Below, in pieces: positions 56,095 to 64,000 of a stretch of 64,000 nt of DNA. A program made the position numbers and the translations under genes. This DNA is from Micromonospora sp. WMMD1128 (GTDB lineage Bacteria > Actinomycetota > Actinomycetes > Mycobacteriales > Micromonosporaceae). The notes beneath the pieces were generated by a model. That model did no database searches and was not told where the DNA came from. It saw nothing but the letters and a program-made list of their open reading frames with translations. Position 1 is the stretch's first letter. Each line of letters begins with the position of its first letter. Location of the stretch: NCBI RefSeq assembly GCF_027497235.1, contig NZ_CP114902.1:5296001-5360000 (forward strand), given 5' to 3'.

Positions 56095-57039
56095 TCAGTC
56101 CGGCAGCCGGGGCAGGACGCTCGTGGCGTCCCCGGCCGGCGGGGCCGGAGGCGCACCGTACACGTTGCCGGCCGGACGGGGCGGCGTCGCGCCGCCGTAC
56201 ACCGTCGGGGCCGGCCCGGGCGTCCCGGAACGGTAGGTGGTGCTGCCGCGCGGCAGCGGGACCGGAGACTCGTCGGCGGCCGGGCCGCCGTCCGTCCGGT
56301 CCGCCCGGCTGCGACGCACCAGCAGGACGATCAGTGCGGCGCCGACGACGACAAGCGCGATACCGAACCACATGATGAGGGAACCTCCGAAGGACGATTC
56401 GTCGGCAGCGGCGTCGGTGGCGTCGGTGGCCGGGCCGACGGCGGCGACCACCGCCGACGTACCGGCCGTCTCGGCCGGCGTGGACGCGGCGGCGCTGGGC
56501 GTGGGCTTGCGGGTCGGGCTCGGGCTCGGGCTCGGCGGACGCTTCGCACCCACCAACCGGGCCGAGCCGCCGGCCCGACCGAGCACCTGACCGTTCGCGG
56601 CGCTCGCCTCGCCGGCCAGCTCCAGCCGCCCGCCGATGGCGCCGGCCAGGAACGTCACCCGATAGCGCACGTTGGCGGACCGCCCCTTGCACAGCGGCCG
56701 GTCGACCGGCGCCACCTGGGCGGTCGAGACGGCGCCACCACCCCCGGCGACCGACACCGCCACCCAGCGTCCGCCGGTCGCCACCTCCACCCGGACCTGA
56801 TCCGCCCGCAGGCCGTCCAACCTCAACCCGAGCGCGGTACGCAGCAGCACGCAACCCTCGGTGCGCTTGCGTACCCCGATCGTCACCGCGCCCGCCGAAC
56901 CGCCGGCGGTGAACTTGCCGGCCGAGCGCAGGCTGACCCGGTCGCCCTCGGCCATCGCCGGGGACGCCGGGGCGGCCACCAGGCCGCCCAGCATCACGCC
57001 GACCGTGGCCCAACGCGCCGCGTGCCGCCTCGCCGACAT
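56095..57039 (-). CDS. Exported, C-terminally anchored protein of unknown function
   Basis: A 314-residue protein. Signal peptide (ATVGVMLGGLVAAPASPAMA), then an extracellular beta-rich domain with two Cys (EGCVLLRT and RPLCKGRS), then a Pro/Ser/Thr-rich stalk (PPSPSPSPTRKPTPSAAAS), one transmembrane helix (LIMWFGIALVVVGAALIVLL), a basic stop-transfer RRSRADR and a Pro/Gly-rich cytoplasmic tail. The ATG at 57039 has GAGG five bases upstream. It resembles sortase-less surface proteins of actinomycetes; its role is unknown. Confidence 0.75.
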   Translation of the reverse strand: MSARRHAARWATVGVMLGGLVAAPASPAMAEGDRVSLRSAGKFTAGGSAGAVTIGVRKRTEGCVLLRTALGLRLDGLRADQVRVEVATGGRWVAVSVAGGGGAVSTAQVAPVDRPLCKGRSANVRYRVTFLAGAIGGRLELAGEASAANGQVLGRAGGSARLVGAKRPPSPSPSPTRKPTPSAAASTPAETAGTSAVVAAVGPATDATDAAADESSFGGSLIMWFGIALVVVGAALIVLLVRRSRADRTDGGPAADESPVPLPRGSTTYRSGTPGPAPTVYGGATPPRPAGNVYGAPPAPPAGDATSVLPRLPD

Positions 57040-57732
57040 CTCCACCTCACCGTTCCCGTCCCGGACGAAGATCCGCCGGTCAGGTTACTACCGGGTCTCC
57101 CGAACACCCGCCCATCGAGCCCTCGACATGTGTCCCGCGACACCCAACCGAAGTCAGCCCAGGTGGCCCGCTCGCCCTCGCGTTCCACGCCGTCCCACGC
57201 CGGCGATGGCGTTGGCGTTGGCGCTTCGAGATCTGACCGGGCAAACAGATGCACCTTGCCCCTGTTCGCACCATTTTCACGCCTCCATAGTGGTGGGTTA
57301 CCTGGTACGCAGCCGCCGGCCGAGGGCGCCTGCCTACCGAGATTCAAGCGGGCGACCGGCCCAGCAGCGGGGAACCACTCCCGAATGATCGAGATGGTGG
57401 CCAAGGTCTTGATCGACTCCACTTCGGCGAGATGGCGGTATCCCAAGCGCTCAACCCCACCACCTCGGCGGAATGGAGTCGATCAAGCGAAGGTTCCTGC
57501 CTATCGGGAGCATCTTCCCACCAAATGGACGACTGAGTGTCTGACCGGAAGCAATCGCGCCTTGCCCTGGCCGCCCCGCTCTTTCGCCGCCGCAGCGGCT
57601 CGAAGGACCGGGCTACTTGATAGCAAATAAACCCAAAAGGGAACTTTCCTGACTAGATCTCCGCTTTCCTGTCAGATGGGAGGTGTATCCCTGTCGGTGC
57701 GGCGGGTCGAGTGCCCCGAGTAGGCGGGAGCG
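57040..57732. other. Long intergenic region with a degenerate palindrome
   Basis: About 690 bp without a credible gene between the anchored protein and the toxin operon's 3' end. It contains the palindrome at 57408-57487 (next entry). 57610-57680 is clearly richer in A/T than the surroundings and resembles foreign or degraded DNA. I see no gene of more than composition quality on either strand. Confidence 0.5.
57408..57487. repeat. 80-bp imperfect palindrome
   Basis: CTTGATCGACTCCA (57408-57421) pairs exactly with 57474-57487. Pairing continues inward with mismatches over about 17 more bases per arm (CTTCGGCGAGATGGCGG-like), leaving a loop of about 18 nt. It looks like a decayed REP-type intergenic element. 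Confidence 0.75.
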
Positions 57733-58200
57733 TTACGCGCGCTCGGTGTCGCTGCCGGGGACGGCGGTCGCGATGCTGGGGTCGGCTCCCGGGTCGCCGG
57801 CCCGCTGGAGCTGCTCCTCGAACATCACGAAGGTGCGCCGCCGTATGCCAGTCACGAGTGCCGCCTCCTCCGGGGTGAACGCACGCCGCTCGGCGACGGC
57901 CTGCTCCTCGATGGCCCGCACGGTCTCGTAGAGCGCGAACACCGACCCGTCGCCCCTCAGACTCAACCCACGCTCTTCCTCAACACGCTGCACAAATCGC
58001 TCAACCGACCGTACGAAGACCTCTCCACCCATGGCGGAAACAATCTCGCCGATGATGTCGTCAGCAACCTGCCAGCCGCCCGTTTGGAGATCCAACCTCC
58101 AAGCGGTCAGACCACCCTCCGCTGTCGGCGTGATCTTCACTGGGGTGTCGTTGTAGTCGTAGTAGCCGGCGAGGCTGAGCCCGTCCGCCGCATCCTTCAT
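57733..58200 (-). CDS. Putative immunity protein of the toxin operon
   Basis: A 155-residue, acidic, probably cytoplasmic protein with no motif I recognise; it opens LAGYYDYNDTPVKITPTAEG and is helical after residue 55. Its ATG shares one base with the TAA of the toxin gene (TAATG), so it is translated with the toxin. The position directly after a polymorphic toxin, the small size and the lack of a signal fit an immunity protein that neutralises the toxin's C-terminal domain. This is inferred from arrangement only. Confidence 0.6.
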   Translation of the reverse strand: MKDAADGLSLAGYYDYNDTPVKITPTAEGGLTAWRLDLQTGGWQVADDIIGEIVSAMGGEVFVRSVERFVQRVEEERGLSLRGDGSVFALYETVRAIEEQAVAERRAFTPEEAALVTGIRRRTFVMFEEQLQRAGDPGADPSIATAVPGSDTERA

Positions 58201-61200
58201 TACTGTCCACCGCTCAGGGTCGATTGGAGTGCGGCCCAGAAGTGCTCACGCTGGTGCCGGACGATGCCCTTTCGGATCGCTGATTCCGCGACAGTCAGAT
58301 TACGGCCCTCGCTCCGGGGCACCGCCTCCAGGTCACGCCAGACCTCGAACAGGGAGTGCTCCCATTCCGCCACGCGGTCCAGCGCGGTCAACTGCAGTCG
58401 GAACTCGCCAATGTGTCCGGTAGAGGTCCGCAGCAGGAACTGGATGTCTCGATATCCACTGTCCTGAGGTACACGGAACCGATCCTCGAATCGCGCCACC
58501 TCAAGACGGGGATTGGTGCACAGACTCGCTAGCCCAGCGTAGAGATCATCCACTGTCTCGTACGACACCCTGCCGGCGGCCAGATCTCGGAGGCGGTCGG
58601 CCCTGCCACCGTTTCGGGCAATCTTGTCCTCAGCTCGAACGCGATCCTTCGGCCCGGGCCGTGGCTTGTACTCGGCCCCGTTCGTCGACAGGCCCGCCAG
58701 CTCGCAACCGAGTGAGTCGAGCTCGTGCTGCGCTGCCACCGCATCTCGATACAGCTGATCCAGGTAGGACTTCGCATATGTCGGATCGGTAAGGTGGTCC
58801 CGGTCGAAGCCCGGCTGGACCGGTACTGGACGCGCACCATCAAATCTCCGACTTACCTCGATCTGTGCCAGGCGGAGCGGAGTGGCCTCGACGGAAGGTA
58901 CGGCTGCCGAGGCGACGGCCTCGGCACCCCTGGTCCGGACCTCGTCCAACACGTCCTGCAGGACGTCGATGGCCTGCTGGTGGCTGGCCAGGTGGTGCAG
59001 GGTCACCGGCCTGGCGGTCAGCGAGTTCGCGAGTTCCGGAGTTGCCAGCATCATCCGGACCAGGTCGGGCCGCTCCGCGAGCTGCCCTACCAGCGTCTCG
59101 GCCAGCAGTTCCTCCCGCCGTGGCGGTGCCTCCCAACTCTGGTCGAGCATCCGCTGGACGCGCGGGTCGGCGAGCAGGCCGGTCAGCTCACCGGCGGCGG
59201 TCTCGTCCAAACCCGGTACGAGCCGTCGGAGCGTCGGCCCGTCGGCGTGCTGCGCCAACTCGACGGGCGTCACCCCGGCGGCGAAGGCGTCCTCCAGGCT
59301 GCCACTCGTCGCCAACGCGTCCCGGACATAGAGCCCGGCGGCGATCCGGGCCGCGTGCGCCTCCCGGTGCGACCGGCGGACCCGATCCGGCTCCGGCTCG
59401 CCCGGCGACACGCCGCCAGGCGACACACTGCCCGGAGGGACGCTCCCCGGGGAAGCACTGCCGGAAGGCGAGATGCCCGCCGGGCGGTGGAAAGTGGTGG
59501 ACTCGCCGAGCAGGTGGACACGGTTGAAGTCCGGCGGCGGCCCGCCGTCGTACGGCAGCGGGTCCGGAGGACGTGGCGGTGCCGCGCGGTGCCGCGGCTC
59601 GGGCAGCACGTTGTAGGCGCCGGGCGGTCGACCGGCGAGCGGCATCGGCCGGCCGTCCGGCCCGAGGACCAGCGCGTCGATGCCCACCACGTTGCTGTCG
59701 AGCGGAACGCCGCGGTGGCGGTAGAGCGGTTGGCCCGCCACCACCCCCGTCTGCGGATCGAGGTAGAGGACCGTGCCGTTCTGGTTGAGCGCCACCCAGG
59801 CGTGCGAACCGCCACCCTCGAAGCTGGTGATGAGAAAGGCGTAGCTGCCGTGACCGCCCGCCGCCAGTTGCGCGTGCAGGTCGTGATAGCCGCTCTCGAC
59901 AAGGATCCGCGGGTCCCGGCCGGGGCGATCGGGCCCGCACAGGTCCTGGAAACGCCCGCCGGTCGTCTCCTCGACCCGCAGCGGTCCGTCCAACTCGCCG
60001 CCGACCGGCCGATGGACGTCGCCCGCCAGGTAACCATCGAAGGTACGCGGCGCGGCAACCCGCGGCCGGCCGTGCACCCACGTGTCGTAGAGCGAGAGCG
60101 TGCAGTCGAGGCAGTTGATGCCCCGGGTGGCATCGGCGGCCGGCCCGCCGTCGTTCGCCAGTCGGAACCACCCACCGCGCCGGGGATCGGCGGTCCGGAC
60201 CACGGTGCCGTCCGGGTTGCGGGGCATCTGCCGTTCGAGGTCGGTCTGGTGCAGGGCGAGCGGAGGCCGAAGGCCACCACGCCGACCGTAGGGACGGGAC
60301 CGGTCGACCGGCGGTGGGTGGCCGTGGCCGGTGAGCGCGGAGTGGTCGGCCGTCTCCACCGCGCCGAGGGCCAGGTCTGCCACGTCGTCGTTGATCCGAT
60401 AGAAGTCGAGATCGTCCTCGACCATCACCCGCTCGGGTGCCTGCTTCCCGGCGAGGACGTGCCGTGCCTCTTCACGCAACTCAGACGCCTCGATGCCGGC
60501 CTCATGCGCCTCTCGGTGCCAACGCTCGGCTGCCAGGGTGCGTCCCGCTCGGCGGAGTTCCGTAGCCTGTGCCGCCCAGTCGCTGGCCCGCTCCTCGTGA
60601 TAAGCAGCGCGTTCGTGGAGCCAGTCCGCCCTCGTCTGACGCCGACGGTCCTCGAACCAGTCCCGTTGAGATCGCAGATAACCTCGATAGCGACGCCGAT
60701 CGAAGGCTTCCCGGTCGGCCGCCAGGCGCGCTGCCCTCTCCTGCTGGGCATGAGAGCTCGGGGGCGTCGAGTCGAGTGGGCTGGAGACGCCCGGTAGTGC
60801 AGGTGTCGAGTGCTGTGGGGCCAACGTCTCCAGAAGCGGGAAGCGAGCATTCGGCACGTTCCGTACATCAGGGGACACCGCCGGCCCCGGCGGAACTGGT
60901 GCGGGGACCGATGGGGCGGTCACCGGCCCGGGCTGCACGGGACCGGTCATCGGCGAAGCCCGGTCCGGAGACGGGGGCGCCGCCGCATGCGAAGCCTCGG
61001 CGGCCGATGTGCTGGACGAGGTCGGAGCCGCGGGCGCCTGCACCGACGCCGACTGGTGTGGAGAGCCGGTGTCGGGCACGACGGACGTGGTCACCGAGCC
61101 GCCCCGGGTGTCGGCCGGACCGGCCAGCGAGGTGCCGGCGGCGGGCACGTCGGTGGCTACCGAGGACAGGGTCGGACTCGCGGTGTTGGACAGGTGCACC

Positions 61201-62492
61201 GGACTGGCCGTCGCGATGCTCGGCCCTGCGCCCCCCGCAGCAGTCGGCGCTGGGGTAATCACCTCCGGGTCCGGTCGCGTCGGGTCGGCCGGGGCGGGGT
61301 GGTGCGTCGCGGTATCGGCCGTCGGCAGGGCCACCGGTGGCGAGGTGGCGGCCAGGGGGTGACCGACGGCCGGATCGCCGGGGTGGGCGGGGGACGGTCC
61401 GGTGGACACTTGCGCCGGGGCGAGTCCGGCCGCCTCGATGCCGGGCGGCACGTCCAGGCCGACCGGCGGAGCGGTGAGGCCGCCCAGTTTTCCGTCGAGC
61501 CGGTGGTGCAGCGCCGTGTCGGCCTGCCCGGTGGCGGATCCGCTCACCCCGGAGGCGGCGGCGCGGGCCAGATCCTCCACCGACGGGCCCTGGCCGGTGG
61601 CAAGGCCGGCCGCGGTCTCGGCGAGGCTCTCGCCTGCCATCTCCCGCCCGAAACGCTCCCCGATCTGCGCGAACCGCCCGCTCGCATGCCGCCCCAGGCC
61701 GGCGAGGGGCGCGGCGGCGCCACCGGCGAATCCGCCCAGGCCCGACGCGCCCACGTCGGTCAGGTCCAGGCCGTCCCGGCGACCGGTGGAGTTCTGGTAC
61801 GCCTGGGTCGCCAGACTGGTGCCCGCCTCCTGCCCGGCTTCCATCAGACCACCGAGCACCGCCTTACGGGCGAGCCCCCGGGCGCCGCTCTTGACAACCT
61901 CCTTCGCGGCCCGTTCGCCCGCCTCTTTCAGCCCTTCCCTGATCGCCTTGCGAGCCAGTTGAGCGACAAGCCGTTTGAAGATCTGCTGCACGGCGACCCG
62001 GGTGGCGGCGACCGCGGCGCCGGCCGCCGGCGACGCCGCGCCCAGTGTGAGCGCCGTGACCACCGCGAGGGACAGCAGCTCCACGACCAGGATGCCCAGC
62101 TCGATCCAGGCTTCCAGCTTCGCGCCCTCGATGTCGCAACCGCAGGAGTCGACCAGCCGCCCCAACTCGTCGGTGGCGGCCACGAGGACGTGCAGCGGGG
62201 CGTCCTCGCCCCCGGCGACCTTGTCCCAGGCCGTGTCGAACGCGTGGGCCACCAGCCCGACCCCGCCGTACCCGCTCTTCACCTCGCCGGCCGCCGCGGT
62301 GGCGTCGTCGCGTGGGCCGGCCAGGACGCCGGCCACGCCGTACCACCGGTCGGCCAGGTCCCAGACGGCGCGCTCGTCGCCCTCCGGCCACTCCACGCCG
62401 ACCACCCAGTCGAGTGCCTCGTAGATCCAGCCGGGCACGTCCCAGGGGCAGTAGTCGAGCGGATGTGGGATCGGGCTGGGCAGCATGCTCAC
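58200..62492 (-). CDS. Polymorphic toxin with papain-like and RelA/SpoT-like domains, type VII-style N-terminus
   Basis: A 1430-residue protein. Residues 1-110 resemble the WXG100-like head of CpnT-type toxins (DVPGWIYEALDWVVGVEWPE). A hydrophobic helix follows near 130-160, then an Ala/Gly-rich region, a Pro/Ser/Thr-rich linker (about 340-560) and a charged coiled-coil segment (about 580-670). A papain-like toxin domain follows: Cys in GINCLDCTLSLYDTW near 790, His in GGGSHAWVALNQNG near 896, Asp in YLDPQTG near 912. A Gly/Ser/Pro spacer (SPSGSASPGSVPPG) and a helical region lead to a C-terminal domain, about 1275-1400, with PGPKDRVRAEDK, a VSYETVDDLYAGL strand-helix, RFRVPQDSGYRDIQFLLRT and GHIGEFRLQL. 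This order matches RelA/SpoT-type synthetases. No Sec signal. Confidence 0.75.
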   Translation of the reverse strand: MSMLPSPIPHPLDYCPWDVPGWIYEALDWVVGVEWPEGDERAVWDLADRWYGVAGVLAGPRDDATAAAGEVKSGYGGVGLVAHAFDTAWDKVAGGEDAPLHVLVAATDELGRLVDSCGCDIEGAKLEAWIELGILVVELLSLAVVTALTLGAASPAAGAAVAATRVAVQQIFKRLVAQLARKAIREGLKEAGERAAKEVVKSGARGLARKAVLGGLMEAGQEAGTSLATQAYQNSTGRRDGLDLTDVGASGLGGFAGGAAAPLAGLGRHASGRFAQIGERFGREMAGESLAETAAGLATGQGPSVEDLARAAASGVSGSATGQADTALHHRLDGKLGGLTAPPVGLDVPPGIEAAGLAPAQVSTGPSPAHPGDPAVGHPLAATSPPVALPTADTATHHPAPADPTRPDPEVITPAPTAAGGAGPSIATASPVHLSNTASPTLSSVATDVPAAGTSLAGPADTRGGSVTTSVVPDTGSPHQSASVQAPAAPTSSSTSAAEASHAAAPPSPDRASPMTGPVQPGPVTAPSVPAPVPPGPAVSPDVRNVPNARFPLLETLAPQHSTPALPGVSSPLDSTPPSSHAQQERAARLAADREAFDRRRYRGYLRSQRDWFEDRRRQTRADWLHERAAYHEERASDWAAQATELRRAGRTLAAERWHREAHEAGIEASELREEARHVLAGKQAPERVMVEDDLDFYRINDDVADLALGAVETADHSALTGHGHPPPVDRSRPYGRRGGLRPPLALHQTDLERQMPRNPDGTVVRTADPRRGGWFRLANDGGPAADATRGINCLDCTLSLYDTWVHGRPRVAAPRTFDGYLAGDVHRPVGGELDGPLRVEETTGGRFQDLCGPDRPGRDPRILVESGYHDLHAQLAAGGHGSYAFLITSFEGGGSHAWVALNQNGTVLYLDPQTGVVAGQPLYRHRGVPLDSNVVGIDALVLGPDGRPMPLAGRPPGAYNVLPEPRHRAAPPRPPDPLPYDGGPPPDFNRVHLLGESTTFHRPAGISPSGSASPGSVPPGSVSPGGVSPGEPEPDRVRRSHREAHAARIAAGLYVRDALATSGSLEDAFAAGVTPVELAQHADGPTLRRLVPGLDETAAGELTGLLADPRVQRMLDQSWEAPPRREELLAETLVGQLAERPDLVRMMLATPELANSLTARPVTLHHLASHQQAIDVLQDVLDEVRTRGAEAVASAAVPSVEATPLRLAQIEVSRRFDGARPVPVQPGFDRDHLTDPTYAKSYLDQLYRDAVAAQHELDSLGCELAGLSTNGAEYKPRPGPKDRVRAEDKIARNGGRADRLRDLAAGRVSYETVDDLYAGLASLCTNPRLEVARFEDRFRVPQDSGYRDIQFLLRTSTGHIGEFRLQLTALDRVAEWEHSLFEVWRDLEAVPRSEGRNLTVAESAIRKGIVRHQREHFWAALQSTLSGGQ

Positions 62493-62507
62493 GCGCGGGT
62501 CCTCCGG

Positions 62508-62864
62508 TCAGCGCCAGGGCCGATGCGGGTTGTGCCGTTGGTGCGGGAGCTTCCCGAGATCGCGGGCGGCGCTCAGGTCCGTCTCCACGGTCGCGGTGAC
62601 CGAACGGACCACGTCGGAGCCGATCCCGTCGAGCGACCGGCCGAGCAGTTCCCACGCCCGCAGCAGCGTCTCGGCGTACCCCTGGTATTGCTTGTCGAAC
62701 GCGGCGCCGATGTCGTCGCGCCCCCACGGGCGCCGCGCGCCCGCCGCGGCGATCGGATCTCCGGTCTCGCGCCGGGCCGCGGTCACCGCCCTCCCGGTCG
62801 CTGCCAGGTCGGCGCCACCGCGCCGGGCCCGGTCCGCGTCCAGCCAGATCTCCTCCCGGGCCAC
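62508..62864 (-). CDS. WXG100/ESX-like small helical protein
   Basis: A 118-residue protein predicted as two long helices. The middle [20 protein letters not shown] and the [20 protein letters not shown] that follows resemble WXG100-like secretion partners, though a strict W-x-G motif is not seen (RPWGRDD is the nearest). The GTG start at 62864 stands three bases after the YbaB-like stop, and the toxin gene begins 15 bp downstream. It probably pairs with the toxin N-terminus for type VII-like export. Confidence 0.7.
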   Translation of the reverse strand: MAREEIWLDADRARRGGADLAATGRAVTAARRETGDPIAAAGARRPWGRDDIGAAFDKQYQGYAETLLRAWELLGRSLDGIGSDVVRSVTATVETDLSAARDLGKLPHQRHNPHRPWR

Positions 62865-62867
62865 CTG

Positions 62868-63284
62868 TCACTCGCCGCGCGCGGCGACGGCGTCGGCCCG
62901 GCCGAGCAACGCACCGAAGTCATGGGTACGCAGGAAGTCGACCGACGACGAGCCGGGTGGCAGATAGCCGGAGACAAGCTCACGGGTGGCGTCGGACGCG
63001 GCGGAGGACGCGCGCAGCACGGTTTCGGTGATCTTCCGGCTCAGCGCCCGGGCGTCCCGGTCGTGGAACACACCGGGGCTCACCTCGACGCTGATCAGGT
63101 CGCCCCGCGCCCCGACCACCGCGGTGACCTGACCGTCGGCGGAGCGTTCGGTCACCCGCAACTCGGTCAGCTCACGCTGGAGTTCGTCCAGACCGGACCG
63201 GAGTCGCTGGTATTGCCCGTACACCTCGTCGAACCGCGCCCGAAGTGCACGGTTCGCATCCCGATCCACACTCTCGGCCACCAC
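62868..63284 (-). CDS. YbaB/EbfC-family DNA-binding-like protein
   Basis: A 138-residue protein with the YbaB pattern: a helix ARFDEVYGQYQRLRSGLDEL, strands ELRVTERSADGQVTAVVGAR and LISVEVSPGVF, then a helix DARALSRKITETVLRA. YbaB proteins bind nucleoid DNA, but actinobacterial copies commonly head ESX/polymorphic-toxin operons. The GTG at 63284 is chosen for its GGGAGGGG site; the longer frame has no support. First gene of the leftward toxin operon. Confidence 0.78.
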   Translation of the reverse strand: MVAESVDRDANRALRARFDEVYGQYQRLRSGLDELQRELTELRVTERSADGQVTAVVGARGDLISVEVSPGVFHDRDARALSRKITETVLRASSAASDATRELVSGYLPPGSSSVDFLRTHDFGALLGRADAVAARGE

Positions 63285-63362
63285 CGCACCCCTCCCGTCA
63301 CCGTGGGTAGGGCCGACCATACCGGGTGCCACGAACTCCGTGGGGTCCGGTAATTTCAGGTG

Positions 63363-64000
63363 GTGATCGAGCGACAGCAGGCCGAGCAGATCGCCTCGGT
63401 GTGGGCGCGGCGGGACTCCGACCGCCTCGGCTTTCCCTGCACTGCGATGATCGAGGAGTTCGACCTGGGCTACGTGATCGTGTCCACGGTGTCCACCGAG
63501 GCTCGTGCCCTGCCCGGCGACCTGCCGACCACGGTCATCGACAAGGAGACCGGCGAGGTGTCCACCTGGCCCCGGGTGCCTGCGGACGCGGTCGAGCAGA
63601 TGTACCGCCAACGCCGGCCGAGCGAGCCCCGCGCTCCCCGCACCGTCGATCCGGCCGGGCAACTGCTCCGCGAGCTGACCCGGTTGCCCACCCCCGGCGC
63701 CGCGGCACACCTCACCCTGGACGGCCGGCGGCACGTCGCGCAGGGCGCCAAGGGCGACGTCGAGTTGCGGCACCATCCGCTCGTCCGGTCCTACCTGGAC
63801 GACCTACCCGCCGGCCACCTGGTCCGGGGCGGTGAGCGGCACGCCGAGATGATCGTCGTCTCCGACGCGCTGCACGAACACGACCACCGCCGCGCCGCCG
63901 AAGGGCTCCCGCCGCTGTCCGACGAGGATGCCCGCCGCCTGTTGGCCACGGGCCGACTCGAGTGCTTCCGCGTCCGCGAATCGGGTGATCCCGCCGGCGG
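63363..64000 (+). CDS. YrhB-like plus YwqJ-type deaminase-like protein (partial)
   Basis: The first 212 residues of a protein cut by the right edge. The N-terminus (ERRQ-like start, then RLGFPCTAMIEEFDLGYVIV and TVIDKETGEVSTWPRVPADA) resembles the YrhB/Imm35 domain that accompanies toxin systems. From about residue 105, AHLTLDGRRHVAQGAKGD and GGERHAEMIVVSDALHEHD carry the HAE motif of zinc-dependent deaminases of the YwqJ group; the following Cys (LECFRV) may be part of the zinc site, and the rest is missing. The GTG at 63363 has weak signal (GTG at 63360 is equivalent). It is divergent from the toxin operon with 78 bp between starts. Confidence 0.6.
   Translation, partial: MIERQQAEQIASVWARRDSDRLGFPCTAMIEEFDLGYVIVSTVSTEARALPGDLPTTVIDKETGEVSTWPRVPADAVEQMYRQRRPSEPRAPRTVDPAGQLLRELTRLPTPGAAAHLTLDGRRHVAQGAKGDVELRHHPLVRSYLDDLPAGHLVRGGERHAEMIVVSDALHEHDHRRAAEGLPPLSDEDARRLLATGRLECFRVRESGDPAG

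Noticed and set aside
60810..63353. An 847-codon plus-strand frame across the toxin and its leaders
   Set aside because: Composition-driven antisense frame with no motif; the minus-strand genes are tightly spaced and coherent.

Overview
The window looks like chromosomal DNA of a high-GC actinomycete of the Micromonosporaceae, most likely Micromonospora or a close relative. This is inferred from very strong G/C bias at third codon positions, many GTG and TTG starts, gene orders shared with Mycobacterium (lpqB-mtrB-mtrA, hpf-secA, efeUOB, ahcY, manA, prfB-ftsE-ftsX-smpB-ssrA), and long intergenic palindromes.

Layout. 1-9.0 kb: a catabolic cluster with a divergent promoter. It encodes an ABC ATPase, a NicX/M29-like metalloenzyme, a cyclase-family hydrolase, two MmgE/PrpD proteins, a RidA-like deaminase, an SDR with an aberrant active site, an SBF-type transporter and an IclR regulator. 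9.3-10.5 kb: an AAA/DUF4143-type ATPase. 10.65-19.65 kb: a 9-kb genomic island bounded by a 46-bp direct repeat that is the 3' part of the tRNA-Ala(GGC) gene at 19.6 kb. The island has no recognisable integrase. It carries a HEPN-like protein, a PD-(D/E)XK endonuclease and a DNA methyltransferase in one operon, a divergent 813-residue zinc-ribbon/nuclease protein, and an RHH-YfbU protein. It is best read as a defence island.

19.7-32.9 kb: housekeeping genes (AlgH, MTA phosphorylase, a ThDP enzyme, a lipoprotein, tmRNA/SmpB, FtsEX, RF2, a PadR regulator, PruA) and small unknowns. 33-38.3 kb: an Rv3235-like protein with internal repeats, an IS30-family insertion between inverted repeats, a 15-bp x 8 tandem array, and SecA. 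38.4-46.7 kb: two adjacent double-GNAT proteins, long-form HPF, a ComF-like protein, and LpqB-MtrB-MtrA. 46.8-57 kb: EfeUOB iron uptake behind a probable iron box, AhcY, a ManA/CDF/SIS/Trm112-like operon, and an exported anchored protein.

57.7-64 kb: a type VII-style polymorphic toxin operon (YbaB-like, WXG100-like, a 1430-residue toxin, a putative immunity protein). The toxin appears to carry both a papain-like domain and a C-terminal RelA/SpoT-like nucleotide synthetase domain. A divergent YrhB/YwqJ-deaminase-like gene runs off the right edge.

The strongest candidates for new biology are the HEPN + endonuclease + methyltransferase island in tRNA-Ala and the dual-domain toxin locus. All family assignments come from reading motifs; no database search was run.
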